From: JALNZF01 sp049793155
GTDB lineage: Bacteria; Nitrospirota; UBA9217
Assembly: GCA_049793155.1 (NCBI GenBank)
Contig: JBARBN010000228.1
Coordinates: forward strand, 1 to 64,000
DNA: 64,000 bases
Direction: 5' to 3'
Below, in pieces: positions 51,102 through 59,580 of this stretch; within the stretch, counting starts at the first letter, position 1, and every line of letters begins with the position of its first letter. Under the pieces are notes generated by a model. It was given only the letters and a program-made list of their open reading frames with translations, was not told where the DNA came from and did no database searches. A program made the position numbers and the translations under genes.

Positions 51102-52502
51102 TTAACGTGTCCGCGGGTCATCCCCTTTCAGCGGAACGGTCGACAAGTCAAGGGCATTGCTCAGGTCATTGGCAGCTGCGTCGCGCGTACCCAAAGGTGC
51201 CAGGTTCCATCGGCGTTCGATGAACTTCAGAATGGATGTCGTGTCGTACTGCGTGTGATCGACAAATCCTTTCTTTGCAAAGGGTGAAATGATGATCGCC
51301 GGGACTCTCGTACCGGGGCCCCAGCGGTCGCCCTTCGGCGGGGCCACATGGTCCCACCGGCCGCCGTTCTCGTCATAAGTGATGATGATCACGCTGTCGT
51401 TCCAATAAGGACTTTCCTGCACCGCCTTGACGAGTTCAGCCACATGCAGCTGTCCAAAAAGGAGCGCTGAATACCCGGGATGTTCGTTGTAGGAGCCGAT
51501 CGGCTTGATGAAGGACACAGACGCCAATGCGCCTTTATTCAGGTCCGTGAGAAAGTCATTCTCGTCCTTAAGATGCGCTGCTTTGGCGACCGTATTGTCG
51601 GAAAAATTTGCGAAATAGGCAAAAGGCTGGTGATGGAACTGAAAATCTCCGGCCGGCTTTCCGGCGACGGCGTCGTTCCATCCTCCGGAATACCAGGTCC
51701 AGGAGAGGTTCTTCTCCGTAAGCCGGTCTCCGATAGTCGGCTGGGTCTGCGGCGGAACAAGATCTTTTGCGCCTTTCGGATGAGGCTGGTTTACCGAGTA
51801 AGAGGTATTGACGACGAAGCCATCAGGCGTCACAGCGCCGTCTTCTTCGAGGATCCCTTTCGAATCAAGCTTTGCTCTCATCAAGGGCGGTGCATCAGGC
51901 CAAACCGGCGTGCAGGCGCAGATGAGCCAGAAATGATTTAGGAACGAACCGCCGAATGCCGCCTGAAAGAAATTGTCGGCGAGCGTGTATTGCCTCGCCA
52001 GCTTTCCCTCGGGCAGGTCGCCGGCATCAACATAGCTCATGACGAGCCCTGGATTGTCACTCCAGGTCGCGAACTTGTCCATTTTGCCTCCGTCTATCTG
52101 GAGTTGGTTCTGGTAGAAGCGATGAACGAGGTCCCCCGTTTTTTCGTTCCCGGGAACATACCGGGCCAGATCATACGGTTTTGCCGGCATCTGCTCCGGA
52201 AATCGAAGATCGGGCACTGGAGGCTTCAGACAGGTATCCAACGGCCTCTTAAGAGTTTTAAGCGGCCTGCCCTCTTTGTCAATCTGGTTCAACGCATCTC
52301 CCGCATTCGCGATCCCGTTCGCGCCGGGAAAATTCCCATAAAGGCCGTCGAAGCTCCAGTTCTCCTGGTAGATGACGATGACATGATTGATCTTTGACTG
52401 GAGCGCTGTCGTAGTTGTATCTGCGGCCTGCACGAGCGTTGTGCAGAAAATCGTCGCTGCGGATAACGCAAAAATCCTTACGAACCGAGAGAGAAAAGGC
52501 AT
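51102..52502 (-). CDS. Secreted phosphoesterase/acid phosphatase-phospholipase C family enzyme
   Basis: A 466-residue exported enzyme (signal peptide ending VQAAD). It has the phosphoesterase-family start NHVIVIYQENWSFDGLYGNF (Glu and Asn as metal/catalytic candidates) and the C-terminal metal site IITYDENGGRWDHVAPPKGD with PAIIISPFAKKGFVDHTQYD. The AcpA/PlcC-type family hydrolyses phosphate esters or phospholipids outside the cytoplasm. Placement behind a PhoB-box array fits phosphate scavenging. Substrate choice cannot be read from sequence. Confidence 0.88.
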   Translation of the reverse strand: MPFLSRFVRIFALSAATIFCTTLVQAADTTTTALQSKINHVIVIYQENWSFDGLYGNFPGANGIANAGDALNQIDKEGRPLKTLKRPLDTCLKPPVPDLRFPEQMPAKPYDLARYVPGNEKTGDLVHRFYQNQLQIDGGKMDKFATWSDNPGLVMSYVDAGDLPEGKLARQYTLADNFFQAAFGGSFLNHFWLICACTPVWPDAPPLMRAKLDSKGILEEDGAVTPDGFVVNTSYSVNQPHPKGAKDLVPPQTQPTIGDRLTEKNLSWTWYSGGWNDAVAGKPAGDFQFHHQPFAYFANFSDNTVAKAAHLKDENDFLTDLNKGALASVSFIKPIGSYNEHPGYSALLFGQLHVAELVKAVQESPYWNDSVIIITYDENGGRWDHVAPPKGDRWGPGTRVPAIIISPFAKKGFVDHTQYDTTSILKFIERRWNLAPLGTRDAAANDLSNALDLSTVPLKGDDPRTR

Positions 52503-52616
52503 ATCTCCTCCTTAATTTAAAGCTATTGTACTAGCCGATAGTCGGCGACCGGTAGGTTTAGTTGGAAGACATGGATCATTCGCAGCCGATCATGTTTCTT
52601 ATTCATGCGTTATGCT

Positions 52617-52672
52617 ACGCTATCAGAATATTGTTACAGATTTATGAAGGGCAGGTTAATTTATGATTAATT
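52617..52672 (-). promoter_or_regulatory. PhoB-box promoter for the phosphoesterase-xrtH unit
   Basis: Repeats at 11-bp spacing cover 52633-52672 on the minus strand, with CCTTCAT and CTGTAAC last, very like the classical PhoB half-site pair. TAGCGT follows after 10 bases. This site directly precedes a phosphate-ester hydrolase, the best functional support for PhoB control in the window. Confidence 0.82.
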
Positions 52673-52696
52673 CTGTTGAAGAAAAGGGATTATAAT

Positions 52697-52731
52697 AAAA
52701 AAAAAAGGAGCTGCAAAAAACCGATAGCTCC
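52697..52731 (-). terminator. Intrinsic terminator after the transposase remnant
   Basis: Stem GGAGCT/AGCTCC with a T-rich loop, followed on the minus strand by ten T residues. It isolates the phosphoesterase promoter from upstream transcription. Confidence 0.85.
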
Positions 52732-52775
52732 CCGAACATGAACAAGCAGACGCCGCGCCTCATTAATTCGTACTG

Positions 52776-52946
52776 TTATGCCGCGCAATCACGGTCCTTG
52801 TGCCATTCCTTTCCATGCGTGTGATACCGCCTCAGCCACTTATAAAACCATTGTTTAGACCGGTTGAGACTGATATAAATGCTCTTCGGCGATTCGCCCT
52901 GCAGGATGTAGCGCCGAACTGCTGCTTTTCTGATCTCTTCTTCCAT
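52776..52946 (-). pseudogene. N-terminal helix-turn-helix remnant of an IS481/IS3-like transposase
   Basis: A 56-residue product from the ATG at 52946 (AAAGGAG upstream): MEEEIRKAAVRRYILQGESP, then KSIYISLNRSKQWFYKWLRR. This is the N-terminal HTH of many insertion-sequence transposases. The DDE catalytic part is absent and no terminal repeats are visible, so it is a decayed element or a domesticated short HTH protein. It lies between the nucleotidase and phosphoesterase units. Confidence 0.6.
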
Positions 52947-53084
52947 CACATGCTCCTTTGAGACGGCCGGCAGTGACAACCAAAGCCGTTCACTACCGGC
53001 ACGCCTCACCCGCCCTATGACGGGAAATCCTCATAACTCTGAAGTTGAATGCTTTTATCCGTTTATTCGCTACTTCGCTGCGCA

Positions 53085-56000
53085 CTAAGAATGACGCCGT
53101 CTCCGGGATATATATCCTGCCAGCATCGCTACCGTCGCCATCATCCCCCATATCCCGAGGGCCGGGACCGAATCCGCCTGCGATGCTGAGATCGTCATCG
53201 ATCCAGCGGCGCTTCCCTGATAGTTGGGGTCGCTGATCGTCGCGACCACGGTGTAATTGCCCATGGCGGACGGAGCAGTGGCAGAACCATTGTAGGTCAC
53301 CGTAACAGCACGTCCGGCAGGATTAGTGGTTACTGTAACACTCTTGGCCGAGCCGTCGTAGGTGAAGCTCATTGTACCCAGTGTGACAATCGCCGATGCT
53401 TTATCGATCGTGTAGGTGCCGCCGGCCAAGCCGGAATAGCCTGGCTGGGCAACTGTTGCCGAAACGGCGTACGCTCCCGCGTTGACCGGAACAGTGATGC
53501 CGCCGTTGTAGGTCACGTTGGTTAATAGTCCCGGCGGAATCGTGGTCACGCTGACCGGCTTTGCCGTTCCATCGAATGTGGCTGACAATGCGCCGAGAGT
53601 CATGATCGCTTCCGTTGTATAGGGCGGTGCGGCAGTGTAGTGCACAGAAGACTGTGCGGCAGCGGGTGTCGGTTCCACATTATTGTTACTGTCAATTGCC
53701 TGGCTGTAGAACTCGTAATAGCCATAGCCCTGCGAATAATTAAATGTTGCCGTATACGGCGCTGTCGTACTGGTTGCAAACTGCGTCCAGGCACTCCAGG
53801 ATGTGTTGTCCGAGGAATAGCGGTAGTAGAACTTCACTTGCGCTATGGTCGCGCCGGAGGCCTGCGTATTTATCTGCAATACCGGTCCATTGCTGCCGTA
53901 CTCCTTGGCGTCAAAGCCATAGCTTGGCGGTGTAGCGTCAGTCGAGCTTTCAGTTACAGGCTTGACGACAAGAGAGATGAGTTTATTGCCGCCCCACTTG
54001 GTCTGGGCAAAGGATGTGACATCCCACTGATACCAGATATTGCTCGTAGCGGAATCAAGGGTCTGGGTGGAAACTGCAGCTCCGAGAGCCGGTTGGGTGT
54101 TCCAGGTAATGCCGGTCTCTGTCCAGGTGTCGTCAGAGCCGCCACGTACTTCGGCCGGCATTGGCGCTCCGGCAACCTTCCAGTTCCAGAGCTGGAGATT
54201 TGCGCTGGTAATGGTTGCGCCTGCCGGGATTGCGGAAAGATCGAACCTCAACCAGCCCCGCTCATTGCCGTAGCCGGCTGCGGCGCTTTGTACATACAGG
54301 TTAGTGCCGGACCCGTAATTGGTAGTCGGGTTTCCGCTGGCAACCTGGGCATCGGCCACTGGTGTGAGGAAGTATGTTCCTGCGCTTGAAGAGGCGGATG
54401 CTGTCAGCGTGATTGGTGAGACGGTCGTCCCGGCCGGCGTAGAGTCTACTCTGGACGAAACAACGGAGGCCTCCGGTAAGCTTGAATTGGTTGTCGAGAC
54501 GTTATCGCACCGGAACCTCAGCCCGTAGTTCTCCATGGTCGGGACACCGGAAACGAGAAGTATATCCCCCACATTGCCAGGGACGGTCTTGTTCGCATAG
54601 CCGGTCGCGTCCATGAGCGTTATCGTCTGACCGTTCTGGTCGCTTACGGAGTTGGCGCCGGCTTTCCTGGCCAGGAACTCGACGTAGTGGTTCTTGGACT
54701 GGTCATTCCAGAAAGCGCCAATGGACGACATGAAGGCCGGCTTAGCCAGGCTGGCGTCGTGGCCGACGATATTGAATTCGACGCCATCGGAGTAGATCCC
54801 TTCCTGGTCAACAAATTCCGGGTTGCCGCCGTAGAAACTCCCCTTGCCCCAGGTTTCGATGATGTCTCCCGGTTTGAGGACACCGGTTTTGAAACCAAGG
54901 AAGCTGCGGTACATCTCCTGTTCAGCCAGATGATGCGCCGGATTGATCGTACCATCGGCGTTGACCAGGTCTGTCGGGACCTGCTGAGAGCCGCGGCGCG
55001 CAAGGGTCTCGGGCGTGGCGCTCAGGAATCGGATGAAGGCGTCCTCGAAGGTCGTCTTGGTGTCGTTGTCGTTCATCATGGTGACGACCGCGCGGAAACC
55101 TCCCGAGAACTCGGTGTTCAGGTGATACCGTGGACCGCCGACCTGGTAGGCGTTGGCCTGGTCCGAATGCTGGCTCCGCATGAAATCAACGATCCCTTCG
55201 CGGCAGAGATAGGTCGAGGTGAGCGGGGCCGTGTCGGCCCAGGTCCAGTTGGCAGGAGGATGGGCATACATGTAGTTGTTGATCGCCACGGTATAGGTCT
55301 GATTCAGGTTGATCGGCTGACCATTGAACTTGACGCTCGCCGGTGTGCCATCATAGGCGGTCACATCCAGAGCGCTGGAGAAACCGGCGTTCATATTGGT
55401 TACCTTCAAAAAATTTACGATCTCCTGACCGCTCATGTTGACTCGATAGAAAGAGTCGTCGTTCCAGGGGAAGGTCTCGTAGATCTGCAAATAGGTTACC
55501 GGTCCGGCGGGGATATCGGCGCGGACACCGCCGCCGGCCTCGATGGCGAGATCGGTTTGTCCAAAGAGCTGCTCGGACTTCCAGCGCATGGCGTCGCAGA
55601 TCCACTGGCCCGCGGTATTGTTGCCGCTCCAGGGGTATTCGTCCGCCGACCACCATTTCATGTCATTGTCGAGCATCAGGTCGTCGGCAGTGTAGCCGAC
55701 GACTTCATCCACCGGGTGGCCGGGGTGGTCGTTATTGTATTGTGTGGTCAGATCATTGAGCAGCGTCTGCACATCCGGGTCGGGTGAGATGTCTGCATCG
55801 CGGATCACGTGATTCGTGGCGCTGAAGTACTTGCCCGTGTCGGTCAACTGCAGTTCGCCGATGTATTTCATATAACTGTTCGCTTCGGTGAAGATCGTTT
55901 TGTAATTGAGCATCTCCGGCTGCCAGACGGTGTCGGCAATCGTGTGCCAGTGCCCGGTGACAACTACCTCGGGGAGTTTGGCCGCTCCGTTATCGGCCAG

Positions 56001-57590
56001 CACCGGTGCGGTCGGATCGACCAGGGCGCTGTGTCCGCTGTGCGCGGCAAGAATGACAAGATCGACATTATTGGGAGCATTGCGCAGCTCATTCACATAG
56101 TCGGACATATTGCACACAGCGCTGCCGCTCCATGCGCAGGGAACGACTTCCAGGATATCGGCAAGGGTCGGCCCTATTTCCGCCGTATCGATGGTGTAGC
56201 CGATGATGCCGATCTTTTTACCATTGATCGTAACGACGTTGGATGCGGCGAAGTACGGAAGGTGAGTATTTTTGTCCCGAACATTGACCGAAAGCACGGG
56301 TACACCGGAATTCCTGAGCGAGGTCAGATTGCTGATGTAGTTTATATCGCGGACATCATGGTTGCCGACAACGACCGCGTCCATGCCGCGTCCGCGCTGG
56401 GCATTCAGTTTATTGGAGAGCAGGGTATAGAACATCGTCATACTGCCATTGCCGTTCATATCGCCGATTGGGTTTCCCTCGGAGATATCACCTGCATCGA
56501 TGACCAGCGAGTTCGGTTGAGCCGCGGTAAGCTGCAGCATTTCGGCGGCCAGGTAGGCCGCACCGCCTACGTCTTCAAACTGGCCGGAACCGGTCCCGTG
56601 GGCCGGGATGATCATCTTGTGCGGCGTCACCCGGGCATGGGTGTCGTTCACGTGGAAGATTGTCAAACCGGCTGAGGTCGCGGTAAAGTTCGCGGTGCAG
56701 GACTTGTTGTCCTCCATGACCACGGTGATCGTGGCGCTGCTGCTGCTCGAACAACCGCTCCACCCGCTGAACGCGGAGTTGTTCCCTGCTGTGGCGGTGA
56801 TGACGGCGTTGCTCCCCGAGGTATATGGGTTGGCGACACCGGATATGGTTCCGCTGCCGTTGCCCGCCGTGGCGGTGGTCAGCGTGTAATTCTGGGTTGC
56901 CTGGCCATCGGCAACGGTCCCCTGTATCTCAAAATCGCCGGCCGTGGTGTTGGCGACATCGAAGATATACCAGGTGCCGCTTGCTCCGCCTCCATAGTTG
57001 ACTATCCGGAAGGTCACGGCCGTTCCGGCTGGAACGTTTTGTAATGCGCTAATCGCTGAGAGGTCAATAGCTGCCAGCGAGGCCCCCGAGGACGCGCTGG
57101 AAGAATAGCCTAACGTTGTTATGTCGGCAAAAGCACCTGTCCCCACCTGGTACTGGAGAACGCCGTTTGCAGGTCCGGTTCCAGAGCGCCGGTAGTCGAA
57201 TTTGCTGATCGAGCTGAACGAGACCTGCTTGCCGGTGTTAGCCGTGATCGTGAAGGAGGCAAACTTGTTGTCGGTAACGGCCGCAGCAGCATTTGCACTG
57301 TTCCAGGCAACGCCCCCCCAGGCCCGTGCGGCGCCGGAGCCGGTAATACCGACACCCGAGCCGCGGGTCAGGCCGACGACGGTCAGGTTTGGATCGCTCA
57401 CCGACGCGGCCAGCGGCGAAGGCCCAAAATTATTGGTACCCCCGGGGAGGGCATGAACATCAAAGCCCGCCAGGGTGGCCGCGAAAACAGACCCGGCAAC
57501 CGCCGTCAGCCCGAGGGTAATGATAAGGAAAGCAATTAAAAATCTTTTAAGATGGGCTGCAAAGATCCGGTTGCCTGAATGCATGGTCAT
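53085..57590 (-). CDS. Giant multidomain 5'-nucleotidase with DNRLRE, MBG-like repeats and IPTL-type CTERM tail
   Basis: A 1,501-residue exported protein. After a signal peptide (SVFAA) come a beta-sandwich region to ~225 and a beta repeat to ~305. The UshA-type metallophosphatase domain follows (IFHVNDTHAR 311-320, VIDAGDISEGN, VVGNHDVRD, HSGH, VTGHWHT), then the 5'-nucleotidase C-terminal domain, a DNRLRE-like region (FLTPVADAQVASGN, GWLRFDLSAIP) and two MBG-like repeats (TLGALSATFDGTAKPVSVTT, TLGTMSFTYDGSAKSVTVTT). The tail SVPALGIWGMMATVAMLAGY plus RRRR suits XrtH. It would release phosphate from nucleotides at the surface. No PhoB box precedes it; a response regulator gene lies 24 bases upstream. 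Confidence 0.88.
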   Translation of the reverse strand: MTMHSGNRIFAAHLKRFLIAFLIITLGLTAVAGSVFAATLAGFDVHALPGGTNNFGPSPLAASVSDPNLTVVGLTRGSGVGITGSGAARAWGGVAWNSANAAAAVTDNKFASFTITANTGKQVSFSSISKFDYRRSGTGPANGVLQYQVGTGAFADITTLGYSSSASSGASLAAIDLSAISALQNVPAGTAVTFRIVNYGGGASGTWYIFDVANTTAGDFEIQGTVADGQATQNYTLTTATAGNGSGTISGVANPYTSGSNAVITATAGNNSAFSGWSGCSSSSSATITVVMEDNKSCTANFTATSAGLTIFHVNDTHARVTPHKMIIPAHGTGSGQFEDVGGAAYLAAEMLQLTAAQPNSLVIDAGDISEGNPIGDMNGNGSMTMFYTLLSNKLNAQRGRGMDAVVVGNHDVRDINYISNLTSLRNSGVPVLSVNVRDKNTHLPYFAASNVVTINGKKIGIIGYTIDTAEIGPTLADILEVVPCAWSGSAVCNMSDYVNELRNAPNNVDLVILAAHSGHSALVDPTAPVLADNGAAKLPEVVVTGHWHTIADTVWQPEMLNYKTIFTEANSYMKYIGELQLTDTGKYFSATNHVIRDADISPDPDVQTLLNDLTTQYNNDHPGHPVDEVVGYTADDLMLDNDMKWWSADEYPWSGNNTAGQWICDAMRWKSEQLFGQTDLAIEAGGGVRADIPAGPVTYLQIYETFPWNDDSFYRVNMSGQEIVNFLKVTNMNAGFSSALDVTAYDGTPASVKFNGQPINLNQTYTVAINNYMYAHPPANWTWADTAPLTSTYLCREGIVDFMRSQHSDQANAYQVGGPRYHLNTEFSGGFRAVVTMMNDNDTKTTFEDAFIRFLSATPETLARRGSQQVPTDLVNADGTINPAHHLAEQEMYRSFLGFKTGVLKPGDIIETWGKGSFYGGNPEFVDQEGIYSDGVEFNIVGHDASLAKPAFMSSIGAFWNDQSKNHYVEFLARKAGANSVSDQNGQTITLMDATGYANKTVPGNVGDILLVSGVPTMENYGLRFRCDNVSTTNSSLPEASVVSSRVDSTPAGTTVSPITLTASASSSAGTYFLTPVADAQVASGNPTTNYGSGTNLYVQSAAAGYGNERGWLRFDLSAIPAGATITSANLQLWNWKVAGAPMPAEVRGGSDDTWTETGITWNTQPALGAAVSTQTLDSATSNIWYQWDVTSFAQTKWGGNKLISLVVKPVTESSTDATPPSYGFDAKEYGSNGPVLQINTQASGATIAQVKFYYRYSSDNTSWSAWTQFATSTTAPYTATFNYSQGYGYYEFYSQAIDSNNNVEPTPAAAQSSVHYTAAPPYTTEAIMTLGALSATFDGTAKPVSVTTIPPGLLTNVTYNGGITVPVNAGAYAVSATVAQPGYSGLAGGTYTIDKASAIVTLGTMSFTYDGSAKSVTVTTNPAGRAVTVTYNGSATAPSAMGNYTVVATISDPNYQGSAAGSMTISASQADSVPALGIWGMMATVAMLAGYISRRRRHS

Positions 57591-57614
57591 CCTCCGAAAA
57601 TAATTGTAAGGTGC

Positions 57615-58091
57615 CTACTCAGCATGGGCCATCACACTCTTCCGGACGACAGGAACCTGCTCCGGCATGCCCTTGCCCAGCGCTTCTTGCACGATCCTGA
57701 GGAGTTCGAACGTGTTCACGGGCTTGATAATGTATTCGAAGATGCCTGGATCAACAGCCTTGGAATAACTGTCGATATCACCGTGTTCGACAAGAAGGAC
57801 CATCGGGACATCGGGATGCTGACGCTTCAGTGCTTCAACTAATTCCAGACCGTTTATGCCTGGCAAGCGATAGTCGGTTATGACGAGATCGAACCTCCTG
57901 ACGCCGAGGATCGAAAAATGGTGCGCTGATGGTGCATCATAAAAGACAGCGATGCCGTAGCCCTTCCTGCGCAGTACCTCTGACATGTACTTCAAGCGTA
58001 CATGGTCGTTATCGACCAGGAGGACCGTCTGCTGACCCTCGCATGCGGGCGATCCGTCCGGGTCGTGCATACTGTTAAGATGATCATTCAT
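57615..58091 (-). CDS. Stand-alone response regulator receiver protein
   Basis: A 158-residue receiver domain with no output domain. It has the acidic pair Asp27/Asp29 (LLVDNDH), the phosphoacceptor Asp73 (LVITDYRLPG) and Lys123 (YIIKPVN). The usual switch Thr/Ser at the end of strand 4 is replaced (VLLVEHG), so its signalling may differ from the norm. It lies upstream of the giant nucleotidase, probably co-transcribed. No kinase is nearby. A role in local control is possible but unproven. Confidence 0.8.
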   Translation of the reverse strand: MNDHLNSMHDPDGSPACEGQQTVLLVDNDHVRLKYMSEVLRRKGYGIAVFYDAPSAHHFSILGVRRFDLVITDYRLPGINGLELVEALKRQHPDVPMVLLVEHGDIDSYSKAVDPGIFEYIIKPVNTFELLRIVQEALGKGMPEQVPVVRKSVMAHAE

Positions 58092-58212
58092 GTATTTTTA
58101 AAACCTCCCTATGATGCATGCCTCGATTCATTCCGACCGAGTTCATGATGTTGTCAGTACAGCGACCGGCATCAATCGTCAAATCGAACACCGGAATTCG
58201 CTTACGATATAA

Positions 58213-58241
58213 CCCGGACCGGAGTCGAAACCCGGTCCGGG
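58213..58241. other. Strong palindromic hairpin CCCGGACCG/CGGTCCGGG
   Basis: A 9-bp perfect GC-rich inverted repeat with an ~11-base centre lies between the lamin-tail gene and the response regulator. No T tract follows on either strand, so a classical terminator is not supported. It might still hinder read-through or be an operator. Nothing else is clear in the gap 58092-58326. Confidence 0.4.
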
Positions 58242-58326
58242 CAGTGTTCAGCGGAAGTCGTGATCCCCAGTGGCAGCATGGCCTTGATTTAATTTGGAGG
58301 GCATTGACTATTTGCTGAAACTCTTA

Positions 58327-59019
58327 TTAGCTCTGTTTTCTTCTCATTTCTATCAACCCCGCGAGGCCTGAACCGAAAAGCCATACTGCGGCCGGAATCG
58401 GGGTGGCAACAGGGTTTGGATCAGGTGTGCCGGCGATAAAGATGGTATTGCCGCCGGCATCAGTGGTACGAATGGCCGCAGTGGTAGTGCTCGGATTGGC
58501 GGTCATCCTGGGATAGAGGCTGAAGTTTGCCGTTGTTCCATAGCCGACGAGATCAACGAGGTTGGCGGACGTTGCAACGGTGCTTGCGCCGGTTGCAGTC
58601 GTATCGAACAATGCCAGCTTACCCGCGGTAGCGGACAAGTTGAGACCAGCGAAAGTACCCAGGGTCAGATCATAAGCCGGGTCGGGTGCCGTGCCGACGA
58701 GGCCCGTTCCCCGTCCTTCTTGAATGAGAAAATAGCTGTTTGGATTGATGATACCGGACAGGTTGTGCGAGTTCGATGGGCCAAAAGTCGTTGTATTGGT
58801 AGCACTTGCATACTGGAGGCTGTAGCCGCTCAGATCGATCGCAGAAGTCCCGTCATTGTACAACTGGACCCAATCGTTGCTATACAGAGGATTAGTACTC
58901 GTTGCGCCGCCTCCCCCGTAGATCTGGCTGATGACAAGATCCGCATGGGCGGACTGGGGCGCTGCCATCAGCATTACCGTGAACATAACTGCTGTCAGTG
59001 TTAGCATTACCCTTTTCAT
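58327..59019 (-). CDS. Lamin-tail-domain VPLPA-CTERM surface protein
   Basis: A 230-residue exported protein (signal peptide ending SAHAD). The mature part is a lamin-tail domain (LVISQIYGGGGATS, DWVQLYNDGTSAIDLSGYSL, NSYFLIQEGRGTG), a fold often found in secreted nucleases and surface proteins. It ends in TPIPAAVWLFGSGLAGLIEM followed by RRK, the VPLPA-type exosortase signal matched by XrtD. It has a PhoB-box promoter (59181-59236) and leader copy A. It may bind nucleic acid or cell-wall material outside the cell; this is inference. Confidence 0.88.
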   Translation of the reverse strand: MKRVMLTLTAVMFTVMLMAAPQSAHADLVISQIYGGGGATSTNPLYSNDWVQLYNDGTSAIDLSGYSLQYASATNTTTFGPSNSHNLSGIINPNSYFLIQEGRGTGLVGTAPDPAYDLTLGTFAGLNLSATAGKLALFDTTATGASTVATSANLVDLVGYGTTANFSLYPRMTANPSTTTAAIRTTDAGGNTIFIAGTPDPNPVATPIPAAVWLFGSGLAGLIEMRRKQS

Positions 59020-59080
59020 TGTACTTCTCCTTTTGTTATTAAATTATTCGCCTGGTAGGGCGATAGAACCTGGCAAAATA

Positions 59081-59157
59081 AAAAAACCCGGAGAAGAACC
59101 TCAACAGGTTCGTTTTCCGGGTTTTCTGTTTCCTTTATAAGGTCAGCAAAGGGCCCA
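59081..59157 (-). promoter_or_regulatory. Leader RNA element, copy A, with terminator hairpin
   Basis: Aptamer-like part 59119-59157: GGGCCCTTTGCTGACC, a short stem and AACAGAAAACCCGG. AAACCCGGA then pairs with TCCGGGTTTTTTT at 59081-59124, with an inner GAACCT/AGGTTC stem. Sequence differs from copies B and C while the fold is kept, a sign of conserved structure. It lies 62 bases before the lamin-tail gene. Confidence 0.7.
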
Positions 59158-59180
59158 TGTCTGATTACGAATTCTTGCGT

Positions 59181-59236
59181 ATTAAATCATATTTTCATTA
59201 CAAGATGATGAAGGATCCGTTAATTTGCCGTTAAAT
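59181..59236 (-). promoter_or_regulatory. PhoB-box promoter for the lamin-tail VPLPA-CTERM gene
   Basis: Four repeats at 11-bp spacing lie at 59197-59236 on the minus strand, the last two CCTTCAT and TTGTAAT. TTTAAT follows after 10 bases. The remaining gap 59240-59580 holds no gene or clear signal that I can support. Confidence 0.72.
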
Positions 59237-59580
59237 TATCTTTGGCAGCTGTTAATTTTAACTTGCCTGCAAGTTATCTCCCTTTTCCTTTTAAGAAGTT
59301 TGAAGCCCTCTTTCCCCGTGGTATACCCATGGGATAGAGGGTCAGCATAATGCCGGGCACCGCGCCGGGCAGCCAGATACAGGGAGCATTGCTTCCGATC
59401 GCGGCAATGAAATGTAGCTTCTCAGTAAGCTCCAATTCCAGGCTTTAATACCAATTTCGAACTATTCCATTATTTCTTACTCCCCTATGGTTTTCTCAGT
59501 GCGCCAAATATAAGAAAGCAATATGGTCATGCGCTCTGTCAGGGACGTTTTATTCTCAAACGGGCCGCCTCCCCTCACCC

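Noticed and set aside
52776..53009. Intact insertion sequence
   Set aside because: Only an HTH segment is present; there is no DDE domain and no terminal inverted repeats are visible around it.
58213..58241. Terminator for the lamin-tail gene
   Set aside because: The hairpin is strong, but neither strand shows a T tract; it is kept only as a hairpin.
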